DNA of 64,000 bases from Rhodotorula mucilaginosa. Its lineage: Eukaryota > Basidiomycota > Microbotryomycetes > Sporidiobolales > Sporidiobolaceae. The stretch is from assembly GCA_034406715.1 (NCBI GenBank), contig CP137875.1:558001-622000 (forward strand), in the 5' to 3' direction. Shown here one piece after another: positions 11,211 to 21,852 of the stretch. Below the pieces are notes generated by a model that did no database searches, had not been told where the DNA came from, and saw nothing but the letters and a program-made list of their open reading frames with translations. Position 1 is the first letter of the stretch, and each line of letters opens with the position of its first letter. The position numbers and the translations under genes were made by a program.

Positions 11211-12002
11211 ATGCAACGCCGCAAGACCTCCCGCGACACTTCTCACGGACCGTCGCCCGCGCCTCACCCAAAGCGCAATGCCAGGAGTTCTTCCGCTCCC
11301 GTGACTGGCCGCTGCGGCACAGTCGACGCGGAAACGCGACTCTCCGCTGCCGCTGCGACTCGTCTCATGCTCGAGAAATGGGACGCTCTCGACCGCAGAC
11401 AAGACGGCCGCGCACAAAGGTGCGGGTCACTCCCGACGCATGTCGAATCGTTCGAGCTGTGGGCGCCGGAATGGGAGAAATTCCGACTAGCGCAAGTGCA
11501 AATGGAGGCTCAACTCGACATCGAGAAGAACTTCATCACGCCGCCAGCGACGGAAACTCTTCACGAGTACAAGGAAACGTCGTCGAAGCAGCGACGTCGT
11601 CGCCGAACGCCTTGCCCCTCAGCATCTACCAGCCAGCCAACTTGTTCGGCGCGCCCACTTTCTGACGGCGCACATGTGCCCACCTCATCATCCGGACCTC
11701 ACCTCGTGCCGTACGAGCGAGTCGAGGTCGTTGTGAACAAAACAAGGCCCCAGTTTGAACGACCTCGCAGCAGCGCAGGCAGGCATGGTACCACCGCCCC
11801 GGCTTCCAAGTCGCCGCACAAAACTGGCAAGGCACGGGAACCGCCGTCGCCGCCGCCGCGACGCAGCAAAACGTCTAGCAGACCAGCTCAAGACGCCACT
11901 CCATCTCGACGCGCAGCCGACGAAGCACCGAAAAATCGCAAAAGCACGCAGCAAGGCGCCGACCAGGTCGAGGACGGTCTCCCGAGTTGTACTGTCGTCT
12001 AG
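11211..12002 (+). CDS. Unknown basic, low-complexity protein (hypothetical)
   Basis: The frame is open from about 11031 to the stop at 12000-12002. The first in-frame ATG is at 11211, giving 263 residues. A possible upstream exon is 10911-10940 (ATG at 10911, GTGCGG donor) joined in phase to an acceptor at 11090, giving a longer N-terminus; this is speculative. The body contains one better-conserved-looking stretch with predicted helix, ELWAPEWEKFRLAQVQMEAQ, at about residues 80-100. It is followed by Arg/Lys/Pro/Ser-rich disordered sequence. Third-position GC fits a real coding frame, but I recognise no family. The gene converges on the Ato transporter 440 bp away. Confidence 0.5.
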   Translation: MQRRKTSRDTSHGPSPAPHPKRNARSSSAPVTGRCGTVDAETRLSAAAATRLMLEKWDALDRRQDGRAQRCGSLPTHVESFELWAPEWEKFRLAQVQMEAQLDIEKNFITPPATETLHEYKETSSKQRRRRRTPCPSASTSQPTCSARPLSDGAHVPTSSSGPHLVPYERVEVVVNKTRPQFERPRSSAGRHGTTAPASKSPHKTGKAREPPSPPPRRSKTSSRPAQDATPSRRAADEAPKNRKSTQQGADQVEDGLPSCTVV

Positions 12003-12442
12003 TGATCGATCGTCTCGCTCGGAGCAAGACGAATCCGTGCCTTCATATTCTGGACTTGACTGGTCGCGCACGTTCCCGGTGGTGGCGGTCAGGAAGATTT
12101 CGACACCGCTCCGATTTTCTTCACCTCTTACCCCCTACTCGCCGCTGTGTCGAAAACATGCATCTCTTCTGAACATCTGTATACCCTTTCGTAGTCATGC
12201 ACAGCCGAGCATCCTCCCCAATCTTGCGAAGCGCCACAGAAGAAGGAAGAGAACGCTAAAAGGGACCTGCCTTCCTCGAGGGTCAGATGAGTGTTAATTT
12301 ACTGATTTCGACATTTGACTTTCAACAGAAAACTACATTCGGATGAAGATCGCGCTGTACACAGACTTGGGGAGAGTTGGGCCGACCCCATCATATATTG
12401 GCTCAGAGTCGCCAGTTACGCCGCCGAAACCGAATTCCTATC
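12003..12442. other. Convergent spacer, nothing recognised
   Basis: About 440 bp between the ends of two convergent genes. It presumably holds both 3' UTRs. No repeat or RNA gene is seen. Confidence 0.5.
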
Positions 12443-13837
12443 TCAGTCGTGGTGACGCCGGCGACCGCTGAGGAAATTGGACATGTCGCCGACCGGCAGC
12501 TTGATAGGGATGCCAACGCTGTCAAAGATCAAGACGACCTCGAGGTACCAGCCTGCGTGAAGGGGGCGTCAGCGATCTCAGTCCGCGCGCGTAGGAAGGT
12601 TCTAAACGGACCCATCATTGTCGTCAGGAACGAGAAAGCGCCTGCGGCCTTCAACAGAGCGGGGACATGACTGAGACTACCGTGTGCGAGCTTGAGGTCT
12701 GTGAGGCAAAGCGGCGAAAAGCGTGAGCAACAGTCTCCGAGAGAAAAGGCGTGGACCGAAAAAGGTCGGAAGCTTACAGATGGCGACAAGGAGCCAGAAG
12801 GCGATGTCGAGGAAGGTGAAGAGCGCGACAAAGACGGCGTTTGTGCGAAGCGATGCGAGCAAGTAGATCAAGACGAGGACGCCCCACCCTGTTTGGGAAC
12901 ACGCACGCTGTCAGCCACAGCTTTGTAGCGACTTTCCTTCGCAAAACGTACAGATGAGGTACATCGCGATACCGCCGTTGTATTCGAGCGAGGTTCTGCG
13001 CGCGCAAGAAAGGAGTCAACAAAGCTGTGGCGCACTCGTCTCGACCACGGACGAAAACTTACGCCCCGAGGTCGGTCGCGATATTCTGCAGCGGCTGGAG
13101 CAGATACCCGAACGAGAGCCAGAAGCCGCCAAAGGTGATGAAGACGACGGAAGTGAAGGTGCTGGTGGAGAAGAAGAGATCAGCCGCCGCGTGAAGGTGC
13201 AGGGCGAGTTTGGAATGGAGGACGTACTTGCCGAGCACCCACTCGAAGATCCCGGCGAGGGTCAGTCCGAGCCCTCCGACAAAGTACATGCCCCCTGTAA
13301 GTGTGACAGCAGCGGCTGTCGACGTTCCGGTCCATCTGCGAGAAGTTAAGACGTGTCAGTCGCGCTCGCTCAATGCGGAAATGAAACGCTCTGAAAGTTC
13401 GCCTTCGGTTTGCGGAGCGGTCAGGCTCGACATAAGATTAGCTTACCCCATGAGGTAACAGCTGAAAGGCGTCAAAGACAGCAGGAAGGAGGCGATTCCG
13501 AGCGGGGTAGGGTTACCGAAGCGCTGTGAATGGAACGAACGAGCGAGCCTTCGGTCAGCGCGGAGAACGCTTCTCCGCAGCGGCGCACGGAGACTTCAGG
13601 TAGGTAGACTGTGGTCGGGTTTGTGAGAGAACGCACCTTGGCGAGATCGCCTTTAGCCTTGGCACCACCAGGCTGGAGGTACAATCGCTCGAACTGCTCA
13701 GCAGTGAGCTGGACCGAAATCTGACGGCGGAGCGAAGCGCCTGCTTCACTGTCCATCAGATTGAGATGCTGTGACTCTAGGTCTCCATTGTGAGCGGGGT
13801 GCGGCGCCTTCTCGACTGTGGGTGCTTGCGCCGCCAT
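12443..13837 (-). CDS. Acetate/ammonium transporter of the Ato/Gpr1/Fun34/SatP family
   Basis: Seven exons in transcript order: 13637-13837, 13447-13523, 13063-13335, 12952-12995, 12778-12888, 12612-12698 and 12443-12552. All are phase-consistent and give 300 residues, normal for the family. A cytosolic N-terminus of about 65 residues precedes the signature NPTPLG (consensus NPAPLGL) at about residue 71. Six hydrophobic segments follow, for example IASFLLSLTPFSCYLM, GGMYFVGGLGLTLAGIFEWV and NAVFVALFTFLDIAFWLLV. The C-terminal LPVGDMSNF motif is typical of fungal Ato proteins. The family carries acetate/acetic acid and has been linked to ammonium export at the plasma membrane. Such genes are usually glucose-repressed; no specific operator was identified here. 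It is divergent from the flavin monooxygenase with a 1.5-kb spacer. Confidence 0.92.
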
Positions 13838-15350
13838 CGTTGCTGGCGAACAGGAGGGTAAGTTGCTGGACTCTCAACGAGCAGCGGTGCAGCAGGCGAT
13901 GGGTTGGTAGCTTTAGGCGCTTGAAAGTTTGGTAGCAAGAAGCAGATCAGAGCGAACGGTGTAGCGGCCTCCCAGGAGTGACACCTCTCAGGTGGGGATG
14001 GTCAGCGGGGCGGGTCGTCTCTTTGTGGGAGAGTAGCACGAGACGATGTTCCCCACCAAGCACTTTGACCATCCGATGCCTGCTTCCCAGCGCTAAGGGC
14101 TCCGGGATAATCGGCATTCGCAACTGCGAGCAGTCACGGGACGCGAGAACTGGAACGGCATGCGCGGGACGCACGGCAGCGGAGCTCGTCCTTGCCGCCT
14201 CGGAGGAAAGCGGAGCCGCGCTCAAGCATATCGTAGGCGCGAAGTAGCCCTGAAAGGGTTTAATGAGGGGGCGAGTCGGCGCGCTCTGGAACCTGGCAAG
14301 AGGGGTCCAGATCTGGTCGTGCGGGTGGGGCTGAAGCTGGTCAAGCAGCGTTTGCCGGGCGAGAGCAGCGCTACGGGTGCCGGATAAGAGCCAATGAGTA
14401 CGGCGTAGGTATCCTCAGCGTTCCCGAACCTGCATAGCGATGTGCGAGCTGCGTGGTAAGAGCCAGGCGATGCCGCTGGAGGACGAGTCTCGCCAGCGGC
14501 TTGACTTCGGCTTCCGGCGAGCTTGCTCTTGACGATCAAGCGGCAGGCAATTTCAGCAGCTTGGCTCGTGCATGCCGGCGCAGTCAGTTACTGCTGTCAC
14601 AGTCTCTCAGCTCTATGGTCCGGTAGCCTCGCAGTCATGTGGATATGACTGTGCGAGATGAGAAATGGCAGGGCTGGCTGCACCTCAATTAAAGCTCAGC
14701 CATCCAAACTACGTCTGAACTTGTCAGCGCTTGTAAGTGCGAGCTGCATACGATCGAGCGCTGCCATATCGCGCCCGCGCAAGCTGCATGGCTTCCGGTC
14801 ACGCTTCCTCTATGTGCGTACTTCTGCGCTATAACGAAAGCCGGAAAGCTCAAAAGCTCACGCTTCTCCTCGGGCAACCTCGGGCCCCCCTTGCTTCCTG
14901 CAGCGCTGCCTCGGATGAGATAGCCGCCCAAGGCGATTACACGCGCGGCTCTTAGATCAGGCGTAGCGGGATCGGGCAGCTTCCTGCATATGCATATGCA
15001 TATGGAGACTGCAACGCTATCGCACGGAGGCTTCTTCGAGCTTTTCTCCGTCGACGCTCGTGACCTGCGAAGTCTCCGTGTATGCCCGGCAACTGGAGCC
15101 TCTGCCGAGGATGCGGATCCTGCCGTCTTCCCCGCGTATGTACGAAGGGGACCCTATCATGACCCGCTTCATCAGAGGTCCGCGCCGCGCCGTCTGTGCT
15201 ATCGGCGAGCTGATTGCCCCACTTTGATCGACTTCCCCACTCGGGTCAAGCGTCTTGCGGGGACTCGCGTCCCTCTCTAGCGGGCGCGCATAGTGTTTGC
15301 CTCTCACCACTCTCACGTTACCAGACACTTAAGCTACACCTACAAAAGCA
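13838..15350. promoter_or_regulatory. Divergent intergenic region between Ato transporter and flavin monooxygenase
   Basis: About 1.5 kb without a supported gene on either strand. It carries the (TGCATA)3 array at 14985-15002, about 350 bp before the monooxygenase start. A GATTACAC word is at 14935-14942. I see no RNA gene. Confidence 0.5.
14985..15002. repeat. Triple TGCATA tandem repeat
   Basis: Three perfect TGCATA units lie in a row, creating overlapping CATATG and ATGCAT palindromes. It lies in the promoter-side spacer of the flavin monooxygenase. It could be a protein-binding array. Confidence 0.6.
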
Positions 15351-18284
15351 ATGCCGCCCTCTGCTGATGTGCATGCCCAACACGGGGTCCTGGACACTCT
15401 CAAGCAGGCGATTTCGCACGTCGAGCATGCGGTCCTCCCGACCCGTACCGCTATTACGGCCAACACCTACAGCGCGGCCGATGCCGCTCAAGCTTTCTGC
15501 AACTCGATGCAGGCGGCATTCGACGCCAAGGATGCGGACGGCATCGTGAAGCATTTCCGCGACGACGGCTGGTGGCGAGACATTCTGGTTCGTCCCCGCT
15601 GCTTCTCTCGTTCGCGCATCCGCACTGCACTGACTCTCGTTGATCGTTACATTTCGTAGACCGTCGACTTTGACTTCAACTCGATCAAGCGCGACGAGAT
15701 TAAGGGCCACCTTTCTCGCTACGGCATCCCCACCATTCAGAACCTCAAAGTCGTCAAGCCCAACGACGCTCAGTTCAATAAAGAAGCCGGCTGGCTCCAG
15801 GCTTACACGAGCTACGAGACACCCGAAGGTCGCGGCAAGGGTTTCCTCCGCCTGAAGGAATCGGCGCCGGGCGCCGGCGACTGGCAGGCGTTCACCTTCT
15901 TCACGGCTCTCTGGGAGATCAAGGGCCACGAGGAGAATGCCGGACGCAAGCGACCGCTCGGAGCGGAGCACGGCTTGCACGAGACGAGCGAAAACTGGTT
16001 GGACCGTCGCCAGAAGCAGATCAAGTTCGAAGACGAGGATCCGACCTGCTTGATTGTCGGCGGAGGTCAGAACGGACTCATGCTCGCCGCGCGCTTGACG
16101 ACTCTCGGCGTCAAGACGCTCATCGTCGAGAAGAACCCACGGATCGGAGACTCGTGGCGTCGGTGCGTGCAGCTCTTTCTCTCGCTCTTTTTTTTCGCGC
16201 GCCGCTGACTCCCTTCGTCTCTCACGCAGGCGTTATCACACCCTGTGTATGTACTCGCATGGAGAAATTTGATCGACTTCCGCTGACGAAATGCGGCCAT
16301 GCTTGCAGGCCTTCACGACCCGGTTTGGGCGGACCACTGTACGTTCATCTTCCCGCCTGGATTGCGCCACATCGCCTTCCCCGGTCTAACACTCTTGTCC
16401 GCCACCCTTCACAGTCGCCTATATGCAGTTCCCGAAGACGTGGCCGATGTAAGTCATGGAAGAGATCAGCGGCCGCAAAGACCCCGCGATAGCAGCTGAC
16501 ACTTATCCTTTCCCCCGTCAGCTATACGGTACGCTCTCGAGCCGGAATTGCAAGAGCCTCACCGGTACTGACCACGACTCGGTGCCGATTGTACAGCCGA
16601 AGGACAAGCTCGCCAACTACATGGAGGAGTACGCCTCGCAGATGGAGCTGAACGTCTGGCTTCAGTCCACGATCGAGCGCGACCCTCGCTGGGACCCGCA
16701 GACCAAGCGCTGGACCGTCAAAGTCTTGCGAGAAGGCGCCGAAGACCGAGAGATGAAGGTCCCGCATCGTACGTTCCTCTTGCTCAATCTCTTCTTGCTT
16801 GCAGGCGGGTCGCAGCCGAGCTGACCGGTTGCTCCCGACTTTTCAGTCGTCATGGCGACCGGGTTCTCCGGAGAACCTCGTATGCCGACGTTCCCCATGG
16901 ACGAGTTCAAGGGAGAGATCTCGCACTCATCCAAGCACCCCGGATGCCATGGCAAACCCGAATGGTCCGGCAAGAAGGCCATCGTCGTCGGCTGCTGCAA
17001 CTCTGGGTTAGTCTTCCCGTCTTTCGCGAGTATACAAGATCCGAATTACTGACGCGAAGCGATCCGTGCAGACACGACGTGCGTAAACCGCGCCCGCCAG
17101 ACCGATGAAACCCCCGCTGACCGTACAAGCGACCGACCGTTTTCCTGCAGATCGCTGCCGACTTTTACGAGCACGGCCTCGACACTACGATCGTCCAGCG
17201 CTCTTCTACCTACGTCATGAGTAGCGAGTAAGTCTCGCATTCTGGGACTCTCCCTTCCGAATCTGCATGCTTACGACCGCCCGTACAGACACGGAATTCC
17301 GGGTCTGCTCAAGGGCGTTTACGAGGAGGACGGTCCGCCGACGGACGATGCCGACATCATGCTCACGAGTCTCCCGCTCGACGTCCTGGAGCAGTTCCAC
17401 ATCTCTGCGACCGAGGATATCGCGGTCAAGGACAAGGTGATCCTGGACGACCTCCAGAAAGCCGGATTCAAGATCAAGTCCGTGTGATCTTCCTCCTTCG
17501 CCTTCTCTTGAAAAGACACCCTGACCAGTTTCCTCCCGCAGCAAATACCCCGGCGGTTTGTTCCTCAAGTGTGCGTTTTCTTTTCCCGCGTTTGTGGCAG
17601 CTGGCAAACCGGCAACTCACGTGAATCGCGATGTCGCGCAGACTTCCGCGACGGAGGCGGATACTACATCGACGTCGGATGCTCCCGCCTCATCGCGGAC
17701 GGCAAAGTCAAGATCAAGCAGGGCGTGGAGATCGAGAAGCTCACGAAGGACGGCATCCTCTTCAAGGACGGCGTCGAGCTCAAGGCTGATATCAGTACGC
17801 TTCGGGTTTTTCTTGCAAGCTTGCCCTCCCACCTCTGCTGACTCCTGTTCCGCTCCACAGTCATTCTCGCGTATGCTGAAAGCTCGTTATCATCTACCGC
17901 GGAAGGCAGCCTGACAGATTCTCCCGCACACAGAACTGGTTACACTTCGCAGCGCGAAACTGTTCGCCGTATCATCAGTAGCGACGTCGCCGACCGCCTC
18001 GGGCAAATCTGGGGCGCCGACAAGCAGGGCGAGATTCCGGGCGTGTGGCGATACAGCGGTGTTCCGCACTTCTGGCTCATGTCCGGAAACTTGTTCCAAG
18101 CTCGCTGCTTCAGGTGCGTGGCGTTGCCCCCAGCGACCACCCCGCAAGGCCTCCCGAAGCTGACGCCCTGCTCTCTGCATGCAGCAAACATCTCGCCTTG
18201 CAGATCCAGATGATTGAGCTTGGCTTGCGGACTCATGCCGACGACCCGGTCGCCTACAAGCATGCGGCGGATCCGCGATTCTAG
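15351..18284 (+). CDS. Flavin-containing monooxygenase with N-terminal NTF2/SnoaL-like domain
   Basis: Sixteen exons, 636 residues: 15351-15587, 15660-16162, 16230-16246, 16309-16338, 16415-16448, 16522-16528, 16597-16768, 16847-17006, 17072-17078, 17151-17227, 17289-17483, 17542-17570, 17642-17794, 17861-17870, 17934-18113, 18185-18284. Residues about 30-170 (FCNSMQAAFDAKDADGIVKH, then DDGWWRDIL) look like an NTF2/SnoaL-type domain, as in many fungal YUCCA-like enzymes. The FAD motif VGGGQNGLMLA is at about 207. The FMO block is RRYHTLCLHDPVWADH, and the NADPH motif VVGCCNSGHDIA at about 378 has Cys where a glycine is usual. LATGYTS (about 543) closes the fold. The substrate is unknown; oxidation of an N-, S- or ketone-bearing small molecule is inferred. 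Two 7-nt exons and one 10-nt exon are needed to keep frame. The exon 11 donor (GTGATC, 17484) is weak. Confidence 0.88.
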
Positions 18285-18822
18285 ACCCTTTCCCCCGTTC
18301 CTCTGTCGACAAGCATTCTTGCGTTCTCGGCGATTCGTGTGCTCTCTGATGTTCTCCATTGGTGTAGAAAGTATCGAAATAACTGGCAGTATATCCATCC
18401 TTATGACCCAAAAGCGTCCATTCCGAACGAAGCTTGATCCCGCGCGGGACAGGGTCACAGTTTCTATACTCAAGCGTGTTGTACCACAACAACCACGTCG
18501 AACTGCTTGTGCGCACTGCCCGATGTCGCTAACCGAGTTGCCGGCACGAAAGAGAGTGCGGGGTAGGCGTGAGACCCGTTTCTCGCATCGTCGCCACCGT
18601 TTCCACCGTCGAATAGAGTGGCAACTGTGCATCAACTGAGGTCAGCGCTGCAGGTAGTCATACGACTCGAAAGTTCGGACTTACCCTGCCCGGAAGAGAT
18701 GACTTGTGGCCGATAAAAGATTTTTACACAAGCTGCATCAGCTCGAGCCTCTGCTGCTGCGCTGGGCAAGCTCGCTTCTGCAGGAGAGCGGGCGGTCAAT
18801 ATGCGTATTCTGTCTCGTGTAG
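18285..18822. other. Convergent spacer, nothing recognised
   Basis: About 540 bp between the ends of the monooxygenase and DPH6 genes. No RNA gene, repeat or conserved frame is seen. Confidence 0.5.
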
Positions 18823-21420
18823 TCAATCGGTACACTTGCCGCCGAGTCTGTAGCCAAATATCCGAATAGCTTTCATTGGCTCCTTCGTCACCAAAGTCTT
18901 GCGTGCCGCCGACTCTTCTTCGTCGTCGGAATCACCGTCGACAGCCGAGGCGGGAGAAGTCCACGTCGCCTGCCATTCGACAGCTGCGCCGCGGGGCAGA
19001 GCCGCTGCCTCGACTGCGAGGAACGGCGCAGATTCGTCGCCGGTGTAGGCGGTCCACGCTGCGCGACAAGCCGCCACGCGACGTCGCCAAATCGCTTCGG
19101 ACGGGCAAGGCGCAAGCCACGCGAGTATCGACTCGGGGCGTGCCGACTCGCTTGGACTCGAACAGGCGACGATGCGCGTGAGGTGTTGAAGGGCGAGTGC
19201 CGCGTGGAAGGAGAAGGCGCTCTCAGCAACGCTGCTTTGAGGAGTTTCGACGGGACCAGGGGGCAAGGTGAGAGATGCCGGAATGAGGGGGATCTGGCCC
19301 GCAATGTGTGTCTTCCCGCCGGTCTGCTCGAGCAAGGAGTTAGTACGATAGCTGCGAGGAACAAGCGCAGGGGAGAACATGCTGGACGATAAAGCTCACA
19401 TTGATGGACTGGCTATACGGACCAATGTTTGCCGGAGCCCAGTAGCTCATGCTTTGAATATGTAGCGCTTTGCGTTCGCTGTCAGAGTCGGGCGCAGCTG
19501 CCTCTTGCGAGACGCGGGCGACGCCTTCCAGCTTGACGCGCTGTGCACCCGCCTCTTGCGGTCCAGGAACCGCCACACAGGCGCGCGTCGGTGGCGAGGT
19601 CCCGAAGTAGGTCGCGTAGACTGCGTTGATACGAGGGAAGAGCGCCATGGTTTCGGCCGACGGCGAGAGGTAAACGGTCAAGTGCGCCAAGTCGAGTAGC
19701 GAAGCTTCGTTCGCCGCGAGTAAGACTGTAGACCGGATACTTCGCTTCAGGTTTACGCTTAGTTGATATCGGAAACAATGGTCCGCACCTTCGAGCTCTT
19801 GGAAGCATGCTTGCACCTCTTGCTCAATCTCTGCGTTCCTCCCGGTCGGAGGCGCGACGATCTCGCTCAAGTAAAGCCAGCCGTCCTCGGTCCGCCTCGC
19901 CCGCGGTACCGGATCGTATCGAGTTTCGGCAGCAGGCTCCCGAGATGTTGAAGCAGATGCGGACGACTCGAGCGCGTCGTCAGCTTCGCAGCACCGATCG
20001 TGAGCTATCCGCGCGGCTTCTTCCCACTCTTGAGCGTCATCGTCCAACAGCGGCGGCACGCCCACGTCGACGGTACTCTGAACGCGAGCTCGTAGCTCGA
20101 CGAAGCTCTCGTGCTCCGGGACATCGGGTTTCGGGTCGGGCGAGAGCGAAACGGTATCGAGGTGGAGGTGGGCGACGGTGCTGAACGGCGAAGAATCCGA
20201 GACGACGGTGGTCGTCTTGTCCCTGCCGAGACGAGCGCGTCGTCAGTTGGCATAGGAACTGAGAAGCGGCCGCTTGATCGAGACCACTCACAGGAGGACT
20301 CGCCGCTTGAAGAGCGGGCAGTCGACGGTGAAAGTCTCGTACTCGCCGCCTTCGCCGCAAACATGTAGGTCGTACATCGCGTTCTGTCACAATTATTGAT
20401 TAGCGAGGCACTCTAGTCTGAGCGTGGAAGGGCCGAGTTACGAGCTTGTGGAGCGTGGGCTGCATCTGCGCGAGCGTTTGACCGAGATGCTTGACCTGGA
20501 GACTGACCCACAAACTCGCGTCAGGAACCCCTGTCCGAAGAGCGAAACATCACTCCTGTACGCACCCGGCGCCGGCAACCTTGACTAGGACGCTCTCCAT
20601 ACCTGCCGCAATCATTTCGGCAAGCAGTTCCGGCTGCGATCTCTCCCACAGGTATGCGAGAGGCGTCAAACCGAGTCGAGCGCAGCTGCGAAGAACGGGA
20701 AATTTAGCCTGTGTAAGCTGCCTAAGTGTTTCGTAGGCAAAAGGTGAAGTGTCTGATGACGCACACATGCTCGACGCGGACTCGCTGATAATTTGATAAG
20801 ATTGCGCCGACCGACACGCCCTGTACCTCCGGCATGGCATCCTGCAAGGAGGAATCGGGAAGCATGAGATCAGTCTCAGGCTGAAGTCGTCCTCCTCCGA
20901 AGGGTTGCATGATCCAGCGGCTTGAACCAAGCCTGCCCACCTCCGGAGGAGGCGAGAGAACCTGCGCCTTGTTCCTTCATTGGTATCCGCGCCCCCTGAG
21001 GAGAGGAGGAGCCACGCACCTTGACAGACTTGAGCAATTCGTACAAGTCCTCGGTCTCGTCTCCGCGTTCTGTGGTGGTGTCGACCTCTTTCGCTTTGCC
21101 CTTCCGACTGCCGTACTCGCCGCGCTGGTTGACGGCGGTCCCGTTGATGGTCCGGACAAAGAAGGGCAAGTCGAGCGCTTGCGCCAAGACTCTGAGCCCT
21201 GAATGACCGACCGTCTGGTACATGTACGAGTCGAGTTCATCTGACATCAAGTGGGGGCGGTCAGATCCGTCCGGACAGGAACAGCATACGCCTCGCTCGC
21301 ACCTTTGCCTTCGGGTGGTCCCAGCGAAGCTACAGCGATCGGTTCGTGTCCCTGCACGACACAGTGGACGAGGTTGTAGACGCTGTCCTTTCCGCCCGAG
21401 AGGAGTCCGACGACCTTCAT
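18823..21420 (-). CDS. DPH6: Diphthine--ammonia ligase with C-terminal RidA-like domains
   Basis: Last step of diphthamide formation on elongation factor 2: ATP-dependent amidation of diphthine in the cytosol. Nine exons in transcript order: 21303-21420, 21020-21240, 20765-20841, 20566-20685, 20442-20502, 20292-20383, 19789-20222, 19400-19725, 18823-19323 (649 residues). The N-terminal MKVVGLLSGGKDSVYN is the ATP-pyrophosphatase P-loop. VQGVSVGAILSNYQRVRVEH, LAYLWERSQPELL and CGEGGEYETF are Dph6 signatures. The C-terminal half contains NIGPYSQSIN joined to HIAGQIPLIPASL, a YjgF/RidA-type fold as in yeast Dph6. For exon 5, the nearer acceptor gives a stop; the one after GGGTCAG restores VAGAGLQVKHLGQTL, so I used it. 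It is divergent from RPC2. Confidence 0.93.
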
Positions 21421-21852
21421 CTCTGTCCGTGAAAGCGTGCTTCCTTTCGGGATGCGGTGCGCTGGCGTGATCCGGAGTAGTTATTCCGAGCGATCTGGCG
21501 TGTCCACTCGATCTTCTAAAGCTGTGTGGGCTCACTGCAGCCTCTGCAAAAAGTTCTCGGAGAGCTCGAGAGCGAGGTTGACGCGGAAGCAGCCGACAGC
21601 TGACCGAGCGACACTCAACTCGAGCCTCCCGCTGCTGAACAAGCGCTGTTGGTGGGACGAGAAGGGCGAGTGTAAAGCCTGGCAGATTGCTGCAGCCTGC
21701 CCTCCTGAACGAGCACCCTCCAAAGCGGGTCGACGAGGAGCGACACTCGCCAAGTCACATCGCTCTCTCCACGGAATCCGTGCACTTGTCCGACCGCGTC
21801 GTCGTCGAAGAAGGACGCTTAGGAGCGAGTGACAAGAAGTGGAGGACACGAG
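21421..21852. promoter_or_regulatory. Divergent promoter region DPH6 / RPC2
   Basis: 432 bp between the two starts; no obvious TATA box and no repeated site found. Both genes are housekeeping genes, so a shared constitutive promoter is likely (inference). Confidence 0.4.

Noticed and set aside
20503-20565. Nearer acceptor for DPH6 intron 4 (at 20531)
   Set aside because: It brings a stop codon into frame. The acceptor at 20503 restores the conserved AGLQVKHLGQTL.
21829-21852. Earlier in-frame start for RPC2
   Set aside because: The upstream codon at 21829 is GTG, and there is no ATG before 21853 in that frame.
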